Shown here: piece after piece, positions 26,557 to 34,481 of the stretch
How positions within the stretch are numbered: position 1 is the first letter of the stretch
How the letters are laid out: every line of letters starts with the position of its first letter
Virus record (IMG/VR): IMGVR_UViG_3300032308_001079
Location: 1-53,907 of that record
Source of the DNA: a virus
Length of the DNA stretch: 53,907 nt
Reading direction: 5' to 3' (one strand)
The notes under the pieces: model-generated
The model's input: only the letters and a program-made list of their open reading frames with translations
Databases searched by the model: none
What the model was told of the DNA's origin: nothing
Made by a program: the position numbers and the translations under genes

Positions 26557-26863
26557 AGGACAAAAACAATCTCAGAAGCATGAGAAGAGACTCGCTAAAA
26601 AAATTAACGGTTCTCGTAATGCTGCTTCTGGTGCGTTTTGGTCACGTAAAGGCGATGTAAGATCAGCCGACCTGCTGATTGAACATAAGTGGACTGGTAA
26701 AAAACAGACTACGATAAAGTCTACGGTCTTAAAAAAAATAGTAAGAGAGGCAATTTTAGATGGAAGAATGCCAGTACTTGGTATCCATTTAGATGGGGAG
26801 AATTACGTGGTTCTCCTTGAAGACGACTTCATAGAAATGCTAGAGAAAGTCAAGGATGCCTAA
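26546..26863 (+). CDS. Hjc-like Holliday junction resolvase / PD-(D/E)xK nuclease
   Basis: 105 residues from TTG 26546. EKRLAKKINGSRNAASGAFW, then SRKGDVRSADLLIEHKWTGK show the E...GS...GAFW..KGDv...LIE.K layout of small Holliday-junction resolvase-type PD-(D/E)xK nucleases: Asp in KGDV and Glu-x-Lys in IEHK are the expected metal and catalytic residues. It is likely to cut recombination intermediates next to RecA. A second resolvase of the RuvC type is encoded at 30281. Confidence 0.65.
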   Translation: MKTEGQKQSQKHEKRLAKKINGSRNAASGAFWSRKGDVRSADLLIEHKWTGKKQTTIKSTVLKKIVREAILDGRMPVLGIHLDGENYVVLLEDDFIEMLEKVKDA

Positions 26864-26866
26864 CAC

Positions 26867-27190
26867 ATGGATGAACCAGAGTATGCCTGGAGATACGAAG
26901 CAAGATGTTCGGGACAAGACACCGACATCTTCTACCCTCCTCGTGATAAAGAGCAGTACAAGGACATTGCTGATCAGGCCAAAGCATTTTGTTTTGGTGA
27001 GACAGGAAAAAATCATTGTCCAGTACGTGCCCAATGTTTGTGGGATGCCGTTAAAAGAGATGAGCCACACGGAATCTGGGGTGGGTTAAGCCACAGAGAA
27101 CGTAATGCTTTAATGAGAAAGTGGCAAAAGAAATACAAAAAGAAAATGTCCCTAAGAGAATTTATTTTCAGTACAGACAAGGAATACTAA
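26867..27190 (+). CDS. WhiB-family transcription regulator (first copy)
   Basis: 107 residues. Four cysteines: ARC (14), AFC (about 42), HCPVRAQC (about 50 and 56), then GIWGGLSHRERNAL, the WhiB GVWGG turn. Canonical WhiB has CxxC for the second and third cysteine; here there is CFGETGKNHC, a larger spacing. The C terminus is basic (KWQKKYKKKMS) for DNA contact. WhiB proteins carry a [4Fe-4S] cluster and act with the primary sigma factor; phage copies are known to mimic or dominate host WhiB. Confidence 0.8.
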   Translation: MDEPEYAWRYEARCSGQDTDIFYPPRDKEQYKDIADQAKAFCFGETGKNHCPVRAQCLWDAVKRDEPHGIWGGLSHRERNALMRKWQKKYKKKMSLREFIFSTDKEY

Positions 27191-28032
27191 TGGCAACACC
27201 TAAGACAGACTTACAGAAGTTCCTTGATACTAAAAAGGCTGATACTAGATTAATAGGAGACATAGAACGTCACCTAATGAGACAGCCAGAGTCAGATAGA
27301 AGGACGGACGTACTTCATCCTTCTGAAATTATTAAAGCCGACTGGTGTCACAAGTATGCTTATTATCTATTAAATGGTGGTAAGGCTAAAAAAGAAAAAC
27401 CTAATCTTCGCCTTCAGAACATTTTTGATGAAGGACATTTCATCCATGCTAAATGGCAAAATCGATTAGCAGATATGGGTGTCTTGTATGGAAACTGGTA
27501 CTGTGAAACAGATGATAGATCTGAGTGGGGAGTTAGTTCTGAGGTAAATAATGGCCCATCAGTCTTTGAGTACAAAGAGGTTCCTTTAGTTTATGAACCC
27601 CTTCGTATTCATGGTCATGCAGATGGTTGGGTCAAAGGTATTGGAGATGATTGTTTAATTGAAATCAAATCTATTGGGGCAGGAACATTTAGGTTTGAAG
27701 CGCCAGAGTTACTCTATGATGCAGACGGTGACTTAACAAAGGCTTGGAAAAACATTCGCCGTCCATTTAGAACTCACTTACTTCAAGGACAGATGTACTT
27801 AGAGTTAGCCAAAAGACAATTTGGCGATGATGCTCCCAATGAAATTGTTTTTATTTATGAATTAAAAGCAGACCAAGATTATAAAGAGTTCACAATTAAA
27901 TCTGACTACTACGTAGTAGAAAGAATCTTTAATGCTGCACAGAAAGTTATAGATGCAGTTGATGCAGGTGTTTCACCTGCCTGTAATGTCGATCCTGCTG
28001 GCTGTAAGTACTGCTCTTTGATTGGAAAGTAA
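27190..28032 (+). CDS. Cas4/RecB-like PD-(D/E)xK exonuclease
   Basis: 280 residues from ATG 27190 (TAATG). LHPSEIIKADWCHKYAYYLL carries the N-terminal Cys. IHGHADGWVKGIGDDCLIEI then KSIG supplies the nuclease Asp and Glu-x-Lys, LLQGQMYLELAK is the conserved Q-x-x-x-Y helix. CNVDPAGCKYC at the end gives three further cysteines. One N-terminal plus three C-terminal cysteines is the [4Fe-4S] pattern of Cas4/AddB-type nucleases. It probably processes ends for RecA. Confidence 0.75.
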   Translation: MATPKTDLQKFLDTKKADTRLIGDIERHLMRQPESDRRTDVLHPSEIIKADWCHKYAYYLLNGGKAKKEKPNLRLQNIFDEGHFIHAKWQNRLADMGVLYGNWYCETDDRSEWGVSSEVNNGPSVFEYKEVPLVYEPLRIHGHADGWVKGIGDDCLIEIKSIGAGTFRFEAPELLYDADGDLTKAWKNIRRPFRTHLLQGQMYLELAKRQFGDDAPNEIVFIYELKADQDYKEFTIKSDYYVVERIFNAAQKVIDAVDAGVSPACNVDPAGCKYCSLIGK

Positions 28033-28496
28033 TGAGTGAGATAGAAGTATTAATGAAGAGGGGTCTTGCCCTACCAAAGCCACAGTACGAACAAGCAGTA
28101 TTACCACCTGACATTACAGAGTTAAGCAGTGAAGACTTAGCCATAATGTTTACTACTCTTACTGGTTGGGCCGATTACTTTGCTTCGCAGTTAGTTCAGG
28201 CTCAACTTAGTGAGCGTGAGGCTCAGAGAGCCTTAGACATGGCTGAGAACAAACTGCTCATACTCAAAATGGGAGCAGCCTCAAAAGGCTCAACCGTAAG
28301 TTTAGCCAAGGCTCAGATTGCTACCGATCCAGAGATTATCCAATTAGGAGATACCTATGAGGAACGGTATGCTTATCGCAAGATCTTAGAGATGATGCTC
28401 TCAAATCAAGAACGGGACATCACTTTAGTTTCGAGGGAAATAACACGGAGAACAAACGAGTCCCGAATGGGACGGAGGGATACATTTATAACATGA
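28032..28496 (+). CDS. Unknown helical protein
   Basis: 154 residues, predicted mainly helical (ELSSEDLAIMFTTLTGWADY, ASQLVQAQLSEREAQRALDM). The C terminus is basic. Similar helical proteins are common in actinophage replication regions, but no function can be read. The first base overlaps the previous stop. Confidence 0.5.
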   Translation: MSEIEVLMKRGLALPKPQYEQAVLPPDITELSSEDLAIMFTTLTGWADYFASQLVQAQLSEREAQRALDMAENKLLILKMGAASKGSTVSLAKAQIATDPEIIQLGDTYEERYAYRKILEMMLSNQERDITLVSREITRRTNESRMGRRDTFIT

Positions 28497-29191
28497 AAAA
28501 AACAATCAATATCTTATTAGTCACACTTTTATTAACTGGTGTGTCAACAATCTCTGCACATGCAGATGAAAATCAAGCAACTTATGCTGTTGTTAATTCT
28601 GCTGGAGTTGTAACAAACACTATTGTCTGTGGGCCTGCAGTATGTGGACCCAATGGTTCTTGGGGCGGCGTAATGCCAAGCGATACACCTTGGGCTGGTC
28701 AACAACTAGTACTTCAAGTTCCAGTGCATACAGAAACTGGAAAAAGCCTGGGAGGATATCTTGGTACACCAGAAAATCCAGTTAAGTATGATTCTCAAGC
28801 ACAAGTATTTACTCAAGGTTCAGAAAGTACACCAGAGCCTGTAACTAGAAGTGAGACCATTGATAACGTTACTCTATCTGCAACTATCCAATCTGAAGTA
28901 AAAACATTTGGACCAAATTCTGTTGTAAATAATCAAATGCAATTTACTCCTTTAGTTAATTCAAGTACAGGAGCAACACTTTCTGCAATTCAACAAACAG
29001 GAGAGACTAGAACTGTTACTAGTTCTGCAGGTGAAGTTACCACTGAGTATGTTACCTCTACAGAAATGGCTTTATTTGACACACCAAAAACACGGTCTCA
29101 AATTCAAGCATCTATTGAAAATAAGTTACGAATAATTCAACAATATTTAAATAGATTTTATACCTTACTTAATGGCTGGTTAATTGACTAA
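28493..29191 (+). CDS. Exported protein of unknown function
   Basis: 232 residues with a clear signal peptide: KK, hydrophobic ILLVTLLLTGVSTISAHA, then AHA-DE as a signal-peptidase I site near residue 24. The mature part is Thr/Ser/Val-rich and beta-like, with CGPAVCGPNGSWGG near its start that may form a disulfide. It overlaps by 8 bases a second exported protein, a subtilisin-like protease, so the two may act together outside the cell membrane, for example as protease and substrate or propeptide-like partner. Confidence 0.6.
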   Translation: MKKTINILLVTLLLTGVSTISAHADENQATYAVVNSAGVVTNTIVCGPAVCGPNGSWGGVMPSDTPWAGQQLVLQVPVHTETGKSLGGYLGTPENPVKYDSQAQVFTQGSESTPEPVTRSETIDNVTLSATIQSEVKTFGPNSVVNNQMQFTPLVNSSTGATLSAIQQTGETRTVTSSAGEVTTEYVTSTEMALFDTPKTRSQIQASIENKLRIIQQYLNRFYTLLNGWLID

Positions 29192-30035
29192 AAAATCCTT
29201 AGTCCTTGCGCTGGTACTACTTGGCTTACAGGTAGTACCAGTACAGGCAGATTCTTTAGAATCTGTAGCAGTTATAGATTCTGGAACAAGTACAGAGTTA
29301 TTTAAAGACAATGTTGTACATGAGGTTTGTATTGTTTCTGAATTTACTTGTCCGAATGGCAAAAAATTTATGGAAGGTGAAGGGGCTGCCAACATCCCAG
29401 TTTCTAATAGTAAAATCTTAAATCACGGCACTCGAATGCTTTCTATAATTACTCAAGTTAATCCTAAAGCAAAAGTTATTTTAATTAGAATTGTCGGCAT
29501 AGATCCAAAAGGAAAACCCGCAGATTATTACACAGAGGATATTGATAATGCATTGGTTTGGATAACAAAAAATCAAAAGAAATACAACATCTCTGTTGTA
29601 AGTCTTTCTCAAGGCAATACTTTTAAAACTTGCAATGTGTCAACCACATTTAAAAAACAAGTAAGTCTTTTAAAGAAAGTAAATGTTCCTGTAATTGCTG
29701 CTGCTGGAAATGATGGCAATACAAAACAAGTTTTTACTCCAGCATGTTGGAAAGAAGTAGTCTCTGTTGGAGCAGTTACCTCTGGAGGAACTATTCAAAC
29801 ATACAGTAACGCAAAAGGAAAAGTAGACATCTACATTCCAGACAACTACACTTCTCGCATGTTAGATAACTCTACTAAGACATCTGTTGGAACATCCAAT
29901 TCAACTGCAGCACTTTCTGCTTGGTGGTCACTAAACAAACGTAACTCATTTAAAGAGACATATGATTATTTGTTATCTTTAACAAAACCAGCAAGTAATT
30001 ATTTAATAAAAGGAGCATACTTTGAACTTGGATAA
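29184..30035 (+). CDS. Secreted subtilisin-like serine protease (S8)
   Basis: 283 residues from TTG 29184. Signal peptide LVLALVLLGLQVVPVQA. The catalytic triad of S8 peptidases is present: Asp in VAVIDSGTS (about residue 31), His in NHGTRMLSII (about 81), Ser in SVGTSNSTAALSA (about 240); PVIAAAGNDGN holds the oxyanion-hole Asn. The mature protein lacks an obvious propeptide. A secreted protease is unusual in a phage replication region; it could modify the host surface, help release, or alter superinfection. Confidence 0.8.
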   Translation: MTKKSLVLALVLLGLQVVPVQADSLESVAVIDSGTSTELFKDNVVHEVCIVSEFTCPNGKKFMEGEGAANIPVSNSKILNHGTRMLSIITQVNPKAKVILIRIVGIDPKGKPADYYTEDIDNALVWITKNQKKYNISVVSLSQGNTFKTCNVSTTFKKQVSLLKKVNVPVIAAAGNDGNTKQVFTPACWKEVVSVGAVTSGGTIQTYSNAKGKVDIYIPDNYTSRMLDNSTKTSVGTSNSTAALSAWWSLNKRNSFKETYDYLLSLTKPASNYLIKGAYFELG

Positions 30036-30315
30036 AGAAACAATACTTGAAGAGGCTCAAAGATTAATTACAGGAGATCGTAACAAATCTTATGATCATC
30101 CATTAGATAATTTTAATCGTATTGCTAAAGGTTGGGAAGTAATTTTTGGTACAGATGTAACAGAAGAGCAGGTTGGATTAGCAATGGCTTGGGTAAAAAT
30201 TTGCCGTGAAATTCACCAACAAAAGAGAGACAACCTAGTTGACGGGGCGGGTTATCTAGGGACTGTGCAAATGGTCATAGATGAAAGAGAACGCCGTGCC
30301 AACCAAAGCGATTGA
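30022..30315 (+). CDS. DUF6378-like phage protein
   Basis: 97 residues from TTG 30022, overlapping the protease end by 14 bases. GDRNKSYDHPLDNFNRIAKG, WEVIFGTDVTEEQVGLAMAW, VKICREIHQQKRDNLVDGAG, YLGT is a pattern seen in many phages (D-R-x-x-x-Y-G/D-x-P-x-x-N-F-x-R-I-A). I recall it as DUF6378. It is all-helical. The role is unknown; relation to nucleotide-pyrophosphatase-like all-alpha folds is a guess. Confidence 0.55.
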   Translation: MNLDKETILEEAQRLITGDRNKSYDHPLDNFNRIAKGWEVIFGTDVTEEQVGLAMAWVKICREIHQQKRDNLVDGAGYLGTVQMVIDERERRANQSD

Positions 30316-30883
30316 TGGTAATTTACCTAAAGACTGCAACGTAACAATAGGAATAGATCAATCACTTACTGGCTTTGCATTAACCGCACTTCAATTTGAT
30401 GATCCAACAAAATATATTACATGGGTTTATAAATCTCCTTACTTTGGAATTGAAAGACTTGCTGATATTAGACAATGGTTAGTAGACCATTTAGATTACC
30501 TTGAAGAAAATAACAATACAATTTTAGACATAGCAATGGAGGGCACTGTTCTTGCCAGCCATGCAGCCCTTGTATTGGGGGAGTTGTCAGCCACTGTTAG
30601 ATTAACTATTTTTGATTACTTTGAAGAGGGTGATTTAAGAAAATATCCTTTAAAAGTTCCACCTATGACTTTAAAGAAATTTGCTGCAGGAAAAGGCAAT
30701 GCAAAAAAACAAGAGATGTTGCTACAGATATACAAGAGATGGGGTATAGAATTTAATGATGACAATGCCGCAGATTCTTACGCTCTTGCAAGGCTCTTAG
30801 GAAAAAACTTCTATAATGAGGTCGAGAAGGCAGTTGCCGAACAAATGAAAGATCCTAAATACAGAGACGCCCCAAGACTTTAG
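30281..30883 (+). CDS. RuvC-like Holliday junction resolvase
   Basis: 200 residues; the start is taken at ATG 30281, GTG 30296 being possible. TIGIDQSLTGFALTAL (first Asp), DIAMEGTVLASHAALVLGEL (Glu), NAADSYALARLLG (last Asp) follow the RuvC/RNase H-fold active-site order, with VPPMTLKKFAAGKGNAKKQE as the conserved basic segment before the last helix. It should resolve branched DNA during replication and packaging. Confidence 0.7.
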   Translation: MKENAVPTKAIDGNLPKDCNVTIGIDQSLTGFALTALQFDDPTKYITWVYKSPYFGIERLADIRQWLVDHLDYLEENNNTILDIAMEGTVLASHAALVLGELSATVRLTIFDYFEEGDLRKYPLKVPPMTLKKFAAGKGNAKKQEMLLQIYKRWGIEFNDDNAADSYALARLLGKNFYNEVEKAVAEQMKDPKYRDAPRL

Positions 30884-30938
30884 CCTTACCCTATATTCTA
30901 GGAGCGGTACATAAATTCGACTCAAAGGACTACTAGAC

Positions 30939-31235
30939 ATGACAACTTCACCTGAAATTCCTATTTCTACTGACGAACCGTTTTTAAGAGTTAGTGCAAG
31001 TTCAAATCCTCAAAGTGTGGCATCAGCAATTGCTCATGTTATTTACGAAAAACACGAAGTAAAATTACGTGCCGTAGGTGCGGGAGCAGTAAATCAAGCA
31101 GTTAAAGCAATTGCTATATCTCGTGGCTATGTAGCCCCTAGAGGTTTAGATTTAACCTGCAAACCAGGATTTACCACTATTGAATCCCGTGATGGAGAAA
31201 TTTCCGCCATTGTATTCGCCATTACAGCAAGTTAA
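30939..31235 (+). CDS. SpoVS-family protein
   Basis: 98 residues. FLRVSASSNPQSVASAIAHV, then RAVGAGAVNQAVKAIAISRG and YVAPRGLDLTCKPGFTTIES match stage V sporulation protein S closely (the S-NP-x-x-V-A, G-A-G-A-x-N-Q-A-V-K-A and V-A-P-x-G-I/L-D-L segments). SpoVS is a small nucleic-acid-binding-type fold. It is preceded by its own non-coding gap of 55 bases with an AAGGAC ribosome-binding site, so it may start a transcription unit. Confidence 0.85.
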   Translation: MTTSPEIPISTDEPFLRVSASSNPQSVASAIAHVIYEKHEVKLRAVGAGAVNQAVKAIAISRGYVAPRGLDLTCKPGFTTIESRDGEISAIVFAITAS

Positions 31236-31272
31236 TTTAGTTCTATCCTTAGACATACACTAAGGAGTCACC

Positions 31273-31689
31273 ATGGCAAATTGGACAGATATGGGTCACG
31301 CAATGCGACGTCGCATGGGCGCACCTTCAAACCATCTAGAGTCAGCAGGTACTAAAATGAAAAAAGATATGAGCCCAGATCAATACACCCCATCTGGTGC
31401 AAATGCAACATTTACTAATGTAAGTGGTACACCTTCTGTTGGTACATTGATGCCAAAGAAAAACACTCAAGCAGCAGAACCAATGTACGGTACAAAAGCA
31501 AATAGAAAAAATGTACTTGTAGCAGATTCAGCAGCGTCTGAGCGCAAAGGTGCTGCACATAGAATTACTACAACAATGCCTTGTATTGACCCTTGTTCAG
31601 GATCAACAATGACTAACGCAAGAACCATTCCTTCGGTTTCAGGACGTCAAAATCCTAACTTCCAAGGTGGAATGGGCGACGCCTACTAA
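31273..31689 (+). CDS. Unknown Met/Ser/Thr-rich protein
   Basis: 138 residues after AAGGAGTCACC. The sequence is low in hydrophobics, disordered in character (GANATFTNVSGTPSVGTLMP) and has one CIDPC pair. No family is recognised. It begins a run of about a dozen similar disordered or basic small proteins that continue to 36128. Confidence 0.5.
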   Translation: MANWTDMGHAMRRRMGAPSNHLESAGTKMKKDMSPDQYTPSGANATFTNVSGTPSVGTLMPKKNTQAAEPMYGTKANRKNVLVADSAASERKGAAHRITTTMPCIDPCSGSTMTNARTIPSVSGRQNPNFQGGMGDAY

Positions 31690-31690
31690 A

Positions 31691-31948
31691 ATGCCATTGT
31701 CGAATTCACAATTCGGCGGTAGTAATTCAATGGTGCCACAAACACCAGATGTAGACACGCCGTTATCATTTAGTTCTTCTACAGCAGGATCTGCTGCTCA
31801 AGCAACTGCATGGAAAAATAGAAGTCTTGGTGGCGGTAAACCTTTATCTTTATCTAAAAAAACAATGGGCACAACATTTAATTGGGACGATACTTCTACA
31901 AATACATCAGTCACACCTAACTCTGGTGGTAGAAACCCAAATGCTTAG
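31691..31948 (+). CDS. Unknown small Ser/Thr/Asn-rich protein
   Basis: 85 residues from ATG 31691, two bases after the previous stop; an earlier start would overlap that gene. Disordered composition (SFSSSTAGSAAQATAWKNRS), with no recognisable domain. Its stop overlaps the next start at 31941. Confidence 0.45.
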   Translation: MPLSNSQFGGSNSMVPQTPDVDTPLSFSSSTAGSAAQATAWKNRSLGGGKPLSLSKKTMGTTFNWDDTSTNTSVTPNSGGRNPNA

Positions 31949-32516
31949 TAATGAACAATTTGCTAATTTAGCCAACGAAGGTGGAGCCAGTAGAAGTTTT
32001 AAGACTGGTGAATCTCCTAAAAGTCCTGGAGTTATGGTTTCAATTCCTGGTGCTGAAAAGATTACTGACGCACCATATACTGCAGAACAAGCAAAAAGTT
32101 TTAAAGAAGAAAATAAAACAAAAACAACAGGCGATGTTTATCAAGGTGCCTGGAAAACTGGTGGAAAAATATTTGCAGATATAAGTGTTAAACACAGTAC
32201 TCTTCCAGAAGCACGTACGGCTGGTGTAAAAAATAAACAAATTGCTGGATATGATTTAGGTGGAACAGATGTAAGGCGCCCACAGGGTGGAAATGTTTAT
32301 TTTGGTCGCAAAGTTCCTGGTGTTGAATCTAATCCAGAATTTGTAGCAAGTGCTCATCGAACAGCAGAGTATGAAAGAATGGAACCAAAACCAAAGGCTC
32401 AAGAATTTGCAGAACAATCTCAGATAAGTCGTGGCTCTACATATAAGGGTAAAAAAATTTCAGTAAATGAGGTTTATGCAACTATTGCAAAAAACCGCAG
32501 AGATAGAGGTGTGTAA
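31941..32516 (+). CDS. Unknown protein
   Basis: 191 residues from ATG 31941, overlapping the end of the preceding gene by 8 bases; this start is preferred because upstream codons in frame duplicate the previous gene in another frame. It is polar and basic, with a GGNVYFGRKVPGVESNPEFV segment. No family is recognised. The last base overlaps the next ATG. Confidence 0.5.
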   Translation: MLSNEQFANLANEGGASRSFKTGESPKSPGVMVSIPGAEKITDAPYTAEQAKSFKEENKTKTTGDVYQGAWKTGGKIFADISVKHSTLPEARTAGVKNKQIAGYDLGGTDVRRPQGGNVYFGRKVPGVESNPEFVASAHRTAEYERMEPKPKAQEFAEQSQISRGSTYKGKKISVNEVYATIAKNRRDRGV

Positions 32517-33049
32517 TGGCTGGTGGAGTTAATAATCTTTCAGCATCACAAAACTGGCAATCTCTTGGTGGTGGAGGTCTTTACGGTTATAACAATCAAG
32601 GTGGTGCAGGAACTCCTATAGCACGTAGTGCAATTGATGAATCCCGCATGGGCATGGGTCGTATTCCTTCTGCAGAGTATCCAGATGGTTATCTTGGAAC
32701 AATGCGATCTCGAAGAGATGATCGTCTATTAGACTCTATTAAGAATCGTGTAAATCAGAAGGCTTATCAACGAGGTGTTCACAAGGGTGAGCGCATTGAA
32801 CCTTCTATGTATTATTGGCCAGAACAAATACATCCAATGACAGGCATTGAACGCCAAATGAAAGCAAAGTTAGTAAATATAAATGGCGCAGTTGTCTATA
32901 TGTCAGAAAGAAGTGCACCACAGACACAATTAACCCCTGCTCCTCATTTAGTAAATGATGGAAAAGCAAACACCGTTGCAGATCAGCCTGGGGAAATTAA
33001 TGCAAGACGTCAAGCAATGCTTGCCTATCTAAGACCTGCGTGGGCATAA
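32516..33049 (+). CDS. Unknown Gly/Asn-rich protein
   Basis: 177 residues. Gly-rich N terminus (SLGGGGLYGYNNQGGAGTPI), basic middle (RSRRDDRLLDSIKNRVNQKA) and SMYYWPEQIHPMTGIERQMK. It may be a virion-associated or DNA-associated protein; no motif supports either. Translationally coupled to the previous gene. Confidence 0.45.
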   Translation: MAGGVNNLSASQNWQSLGGGGLYGYNNQGGAGTPIARSAIDESRMGMGRIPSAEYPDGYLGTMRSRRDDRLLDSIKNRVNQKAYQRGVHKGERIEPSMYYWPEQIHPMTGIERQMKAKLVNINGAVVYMSERSAPQTQLTPAPHLVNDGKANTVADQPGEINARRQAMLAYLRPAWA

Positions 33050-33050
33050 A

Positions 33051-33722
33051 ATGGCCTACTTTGGAGTTAACCCTCACGGTCGTTGGGATCAAAATATTGC
33101 CCAAGCACAATTTAAAGATCATGTAGAAAATGTTATTAAAAAGTATCGTGAAGCATCCCCAGCCTTTGTTGAAGGCGGACATCAATGGTATGAAAAGGCA
33201 CACGAAGAAGCAACAAAACTTGGTGGAGGAGACACAAAACGTGGCGCAGGAATTATTGCGGCATTATCCCCATTAAGTGATTGGGATAGAAATGTTAGAG
33301 AAGCAAAAGAATTAGTAAAGACTGGCGATGTTAAGAGCGCCCTCCTTCCAGCAAACGTTGCAAAAGCCCAAAGAATTCACGCTGGTGAAGAGCCAGAAAA
33401 AGTACTAGGTGGAAACAAAGTAACTAGTTTCTTCAAAAACATTAATGATCCAAGTAATAAAGAGCCTGTGACAATTGATCGTCATGCATACGACATTGCA
33501 ATGGGTAGACCTTTTGCTGGAACAGGAAAACCAAAGAATTTAGAGGAGTTAAAAGTTCCACGCCAGACAGGAACTATGTCTCAAGATCTAGGCTTAAGTT
33601 CAATGGGTAGATACAAGCACTTCGTTCATGCGTATCAACATGCTGCTGGAGAGTTAGGTGTTGATGTACCAAATAAAGTACAAGCAACATCCTGGGTAAC
33701 TCATAGAGGAGCAATAGGATGA
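33051..33722 (+). CDS. DUF7178-like protein, possible HhH-GPD fold
   Basis: 223 residues. RGAGIIAALSPLSDWDRNVR followed by EAKELVKTGD, and later KVTSFFKNINDPSNKEPVTI then DRHAYDIAMGRPF. The G-x-I-A-A-L-S-P-x-x-x-W-x-x-N segment is common in actinophage proteins I recall as DUF7178. The K-x-x-x-F-x-x-N-I plus V-T-I-D-R-H-A layout resembles the VDTHV active-site region of HhH-GPD glycosylases, so a DNA base-processing role is possible but unproven. Confidence 0.5.
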   Translation: MAYFGVNPHGRWDQNIAQAQFKDHVENVIKKYREASPAFVEGGHQWYEKAHEEATKLGGGDTKRGAGIIAALSPLSDWDRNVREAKELVKTGDVKSALLPANVAKAQRIHAGEEPEKVLGGNKVTSFFKNINDPSNKEPVTIDRHAYDIAMGRPFAGTGKPKNLEELKVPRQTGTMSQDLGLSSMGRYKHFVHAYQHAAGELGVDVPNKVQATSWVTHRGAIG

Positions 33723-34081
33723 CACAGAAGTTTGATGGCGTTTACGACTATACCAAACCGTGGCGAGCACCTGTCCAACCTGACAAGGTAGCCAAGAGGT
33801 ACTCTTATCTAGGACCATGGGCATCCAATCAAGAACGTCTTACACAACAGGCTCTTATGGTAATGAACATACCTGGAAAAGATATTCAAGAAATGGTTAG
33901 ACCACCACTACCTCAGATTCAATTGTTTCCAGAACGTTATGGCTATGGAGATCGCAGCCAACCTGGTATTGATGACATTGTAACTATTGATAGAAATTAC
34001 TCTGAACCAAGAGTATCCTGGTTCTCTGGCGGTGTTGCTGGTTATCAAGCAGCCGAACGAAACGCACTAGGGAGTAACTAA
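33719..34081 (+). CDS. Unknown protein
   Basis: 120 residues, ATGA overlap with the previous gene. Tyr/Pro-rich, polar sequence (FDGVYDYTKPWRAPVQPDKV, PPLPQIQLFPERYGYGDRSQ). No family recognised. The last base overlaps the ATG of the next gene. Confidence 0.45.
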   Translation: MTQKFDGVYDYTKPWRAPVQPDKVAKRYSYLGPWASNQERLTQQALMVMNIPGKDIQEMVRPPLPQIQLFPERYGYGDRSQPGIDDIVTIDRNYSEPRVSWFSGGVAGYQAAERNALGSN

Positions 34082-34281
34082 TGCCAACTATAGTTCCTGA
34101 TCGTGGTGAAGATCCAAAGCGCAAGATGTCTTATCTTGAAGAGGTAAATAACGTAAAACGTAAAAAAAGAGTTAGCCCAATTCAGTATGAAGAGATGTTA
34201 AAGGTTAGAAAGCCAGGAGCAAAAGATCCTTTTTACGGATATCAAAAACGAATTGGTGAATGGGATCCAGAAAGGTATTAA
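34081..34281 (+). CDS. Small protein with IVPDRGxDPKR N terminus (copy 1)
   Basis: 66 residues: MPTIVPDRGEDPKRKMSYLE then a basic middle and PFYGYQKRIGEWDPERY. The first dozen residues are nearly the same as those of the following gene (34281), at protein and DNA level, indicating tandem duplication of the N-terminal part. Function unknown. Confidence 0.5.
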   Translation: MPTIVPDRGEDPKRKMSYLEEVNNVKRKKRVSPIQYEEMLKVRKPGAKDPFYGYQKRIGEWDPERY

Positions 34282-34481
34282 TGATGGCAAACATAGTTCC
34301 TGATCGTGGTAATGATCCAAAACGTGTTCCTGGTTCATACATGAGTTTAGTTAATAAAGCGACCATTTTTAAAGGAGAAAATCCAAAATGGAAATGCGAC
34401 GCTTGTGGTAAAAAAGGCGCAAGTGATTACATGCCTGGTGGGCGTATGTGTAATGGCTGTGCAGATGAAAGAGGATTCTAA
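34281..34481 (+). CDS. Small zinc-ribbon protein with IVPDRGxDPKR N terminus (copy 2)
   Basis: 66 residues from ATG 34281 (or ATG 34284). MANIVPDRGNDPKRVPGSYM is shared with the previous gene, but the C-terminal half is a different module: CDACGKKGASDYMPGGRMCN-GC, a zinc ribbon. The shared leader with two different tails suggests module exchange. Function unknown. Confidence 0.5.
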   Translation: MMANIVPDRGNDPKRVPGSYMSLVNKATIFKGENPKWKCDACGKKGASDYMPGGRMCNGCADERGF

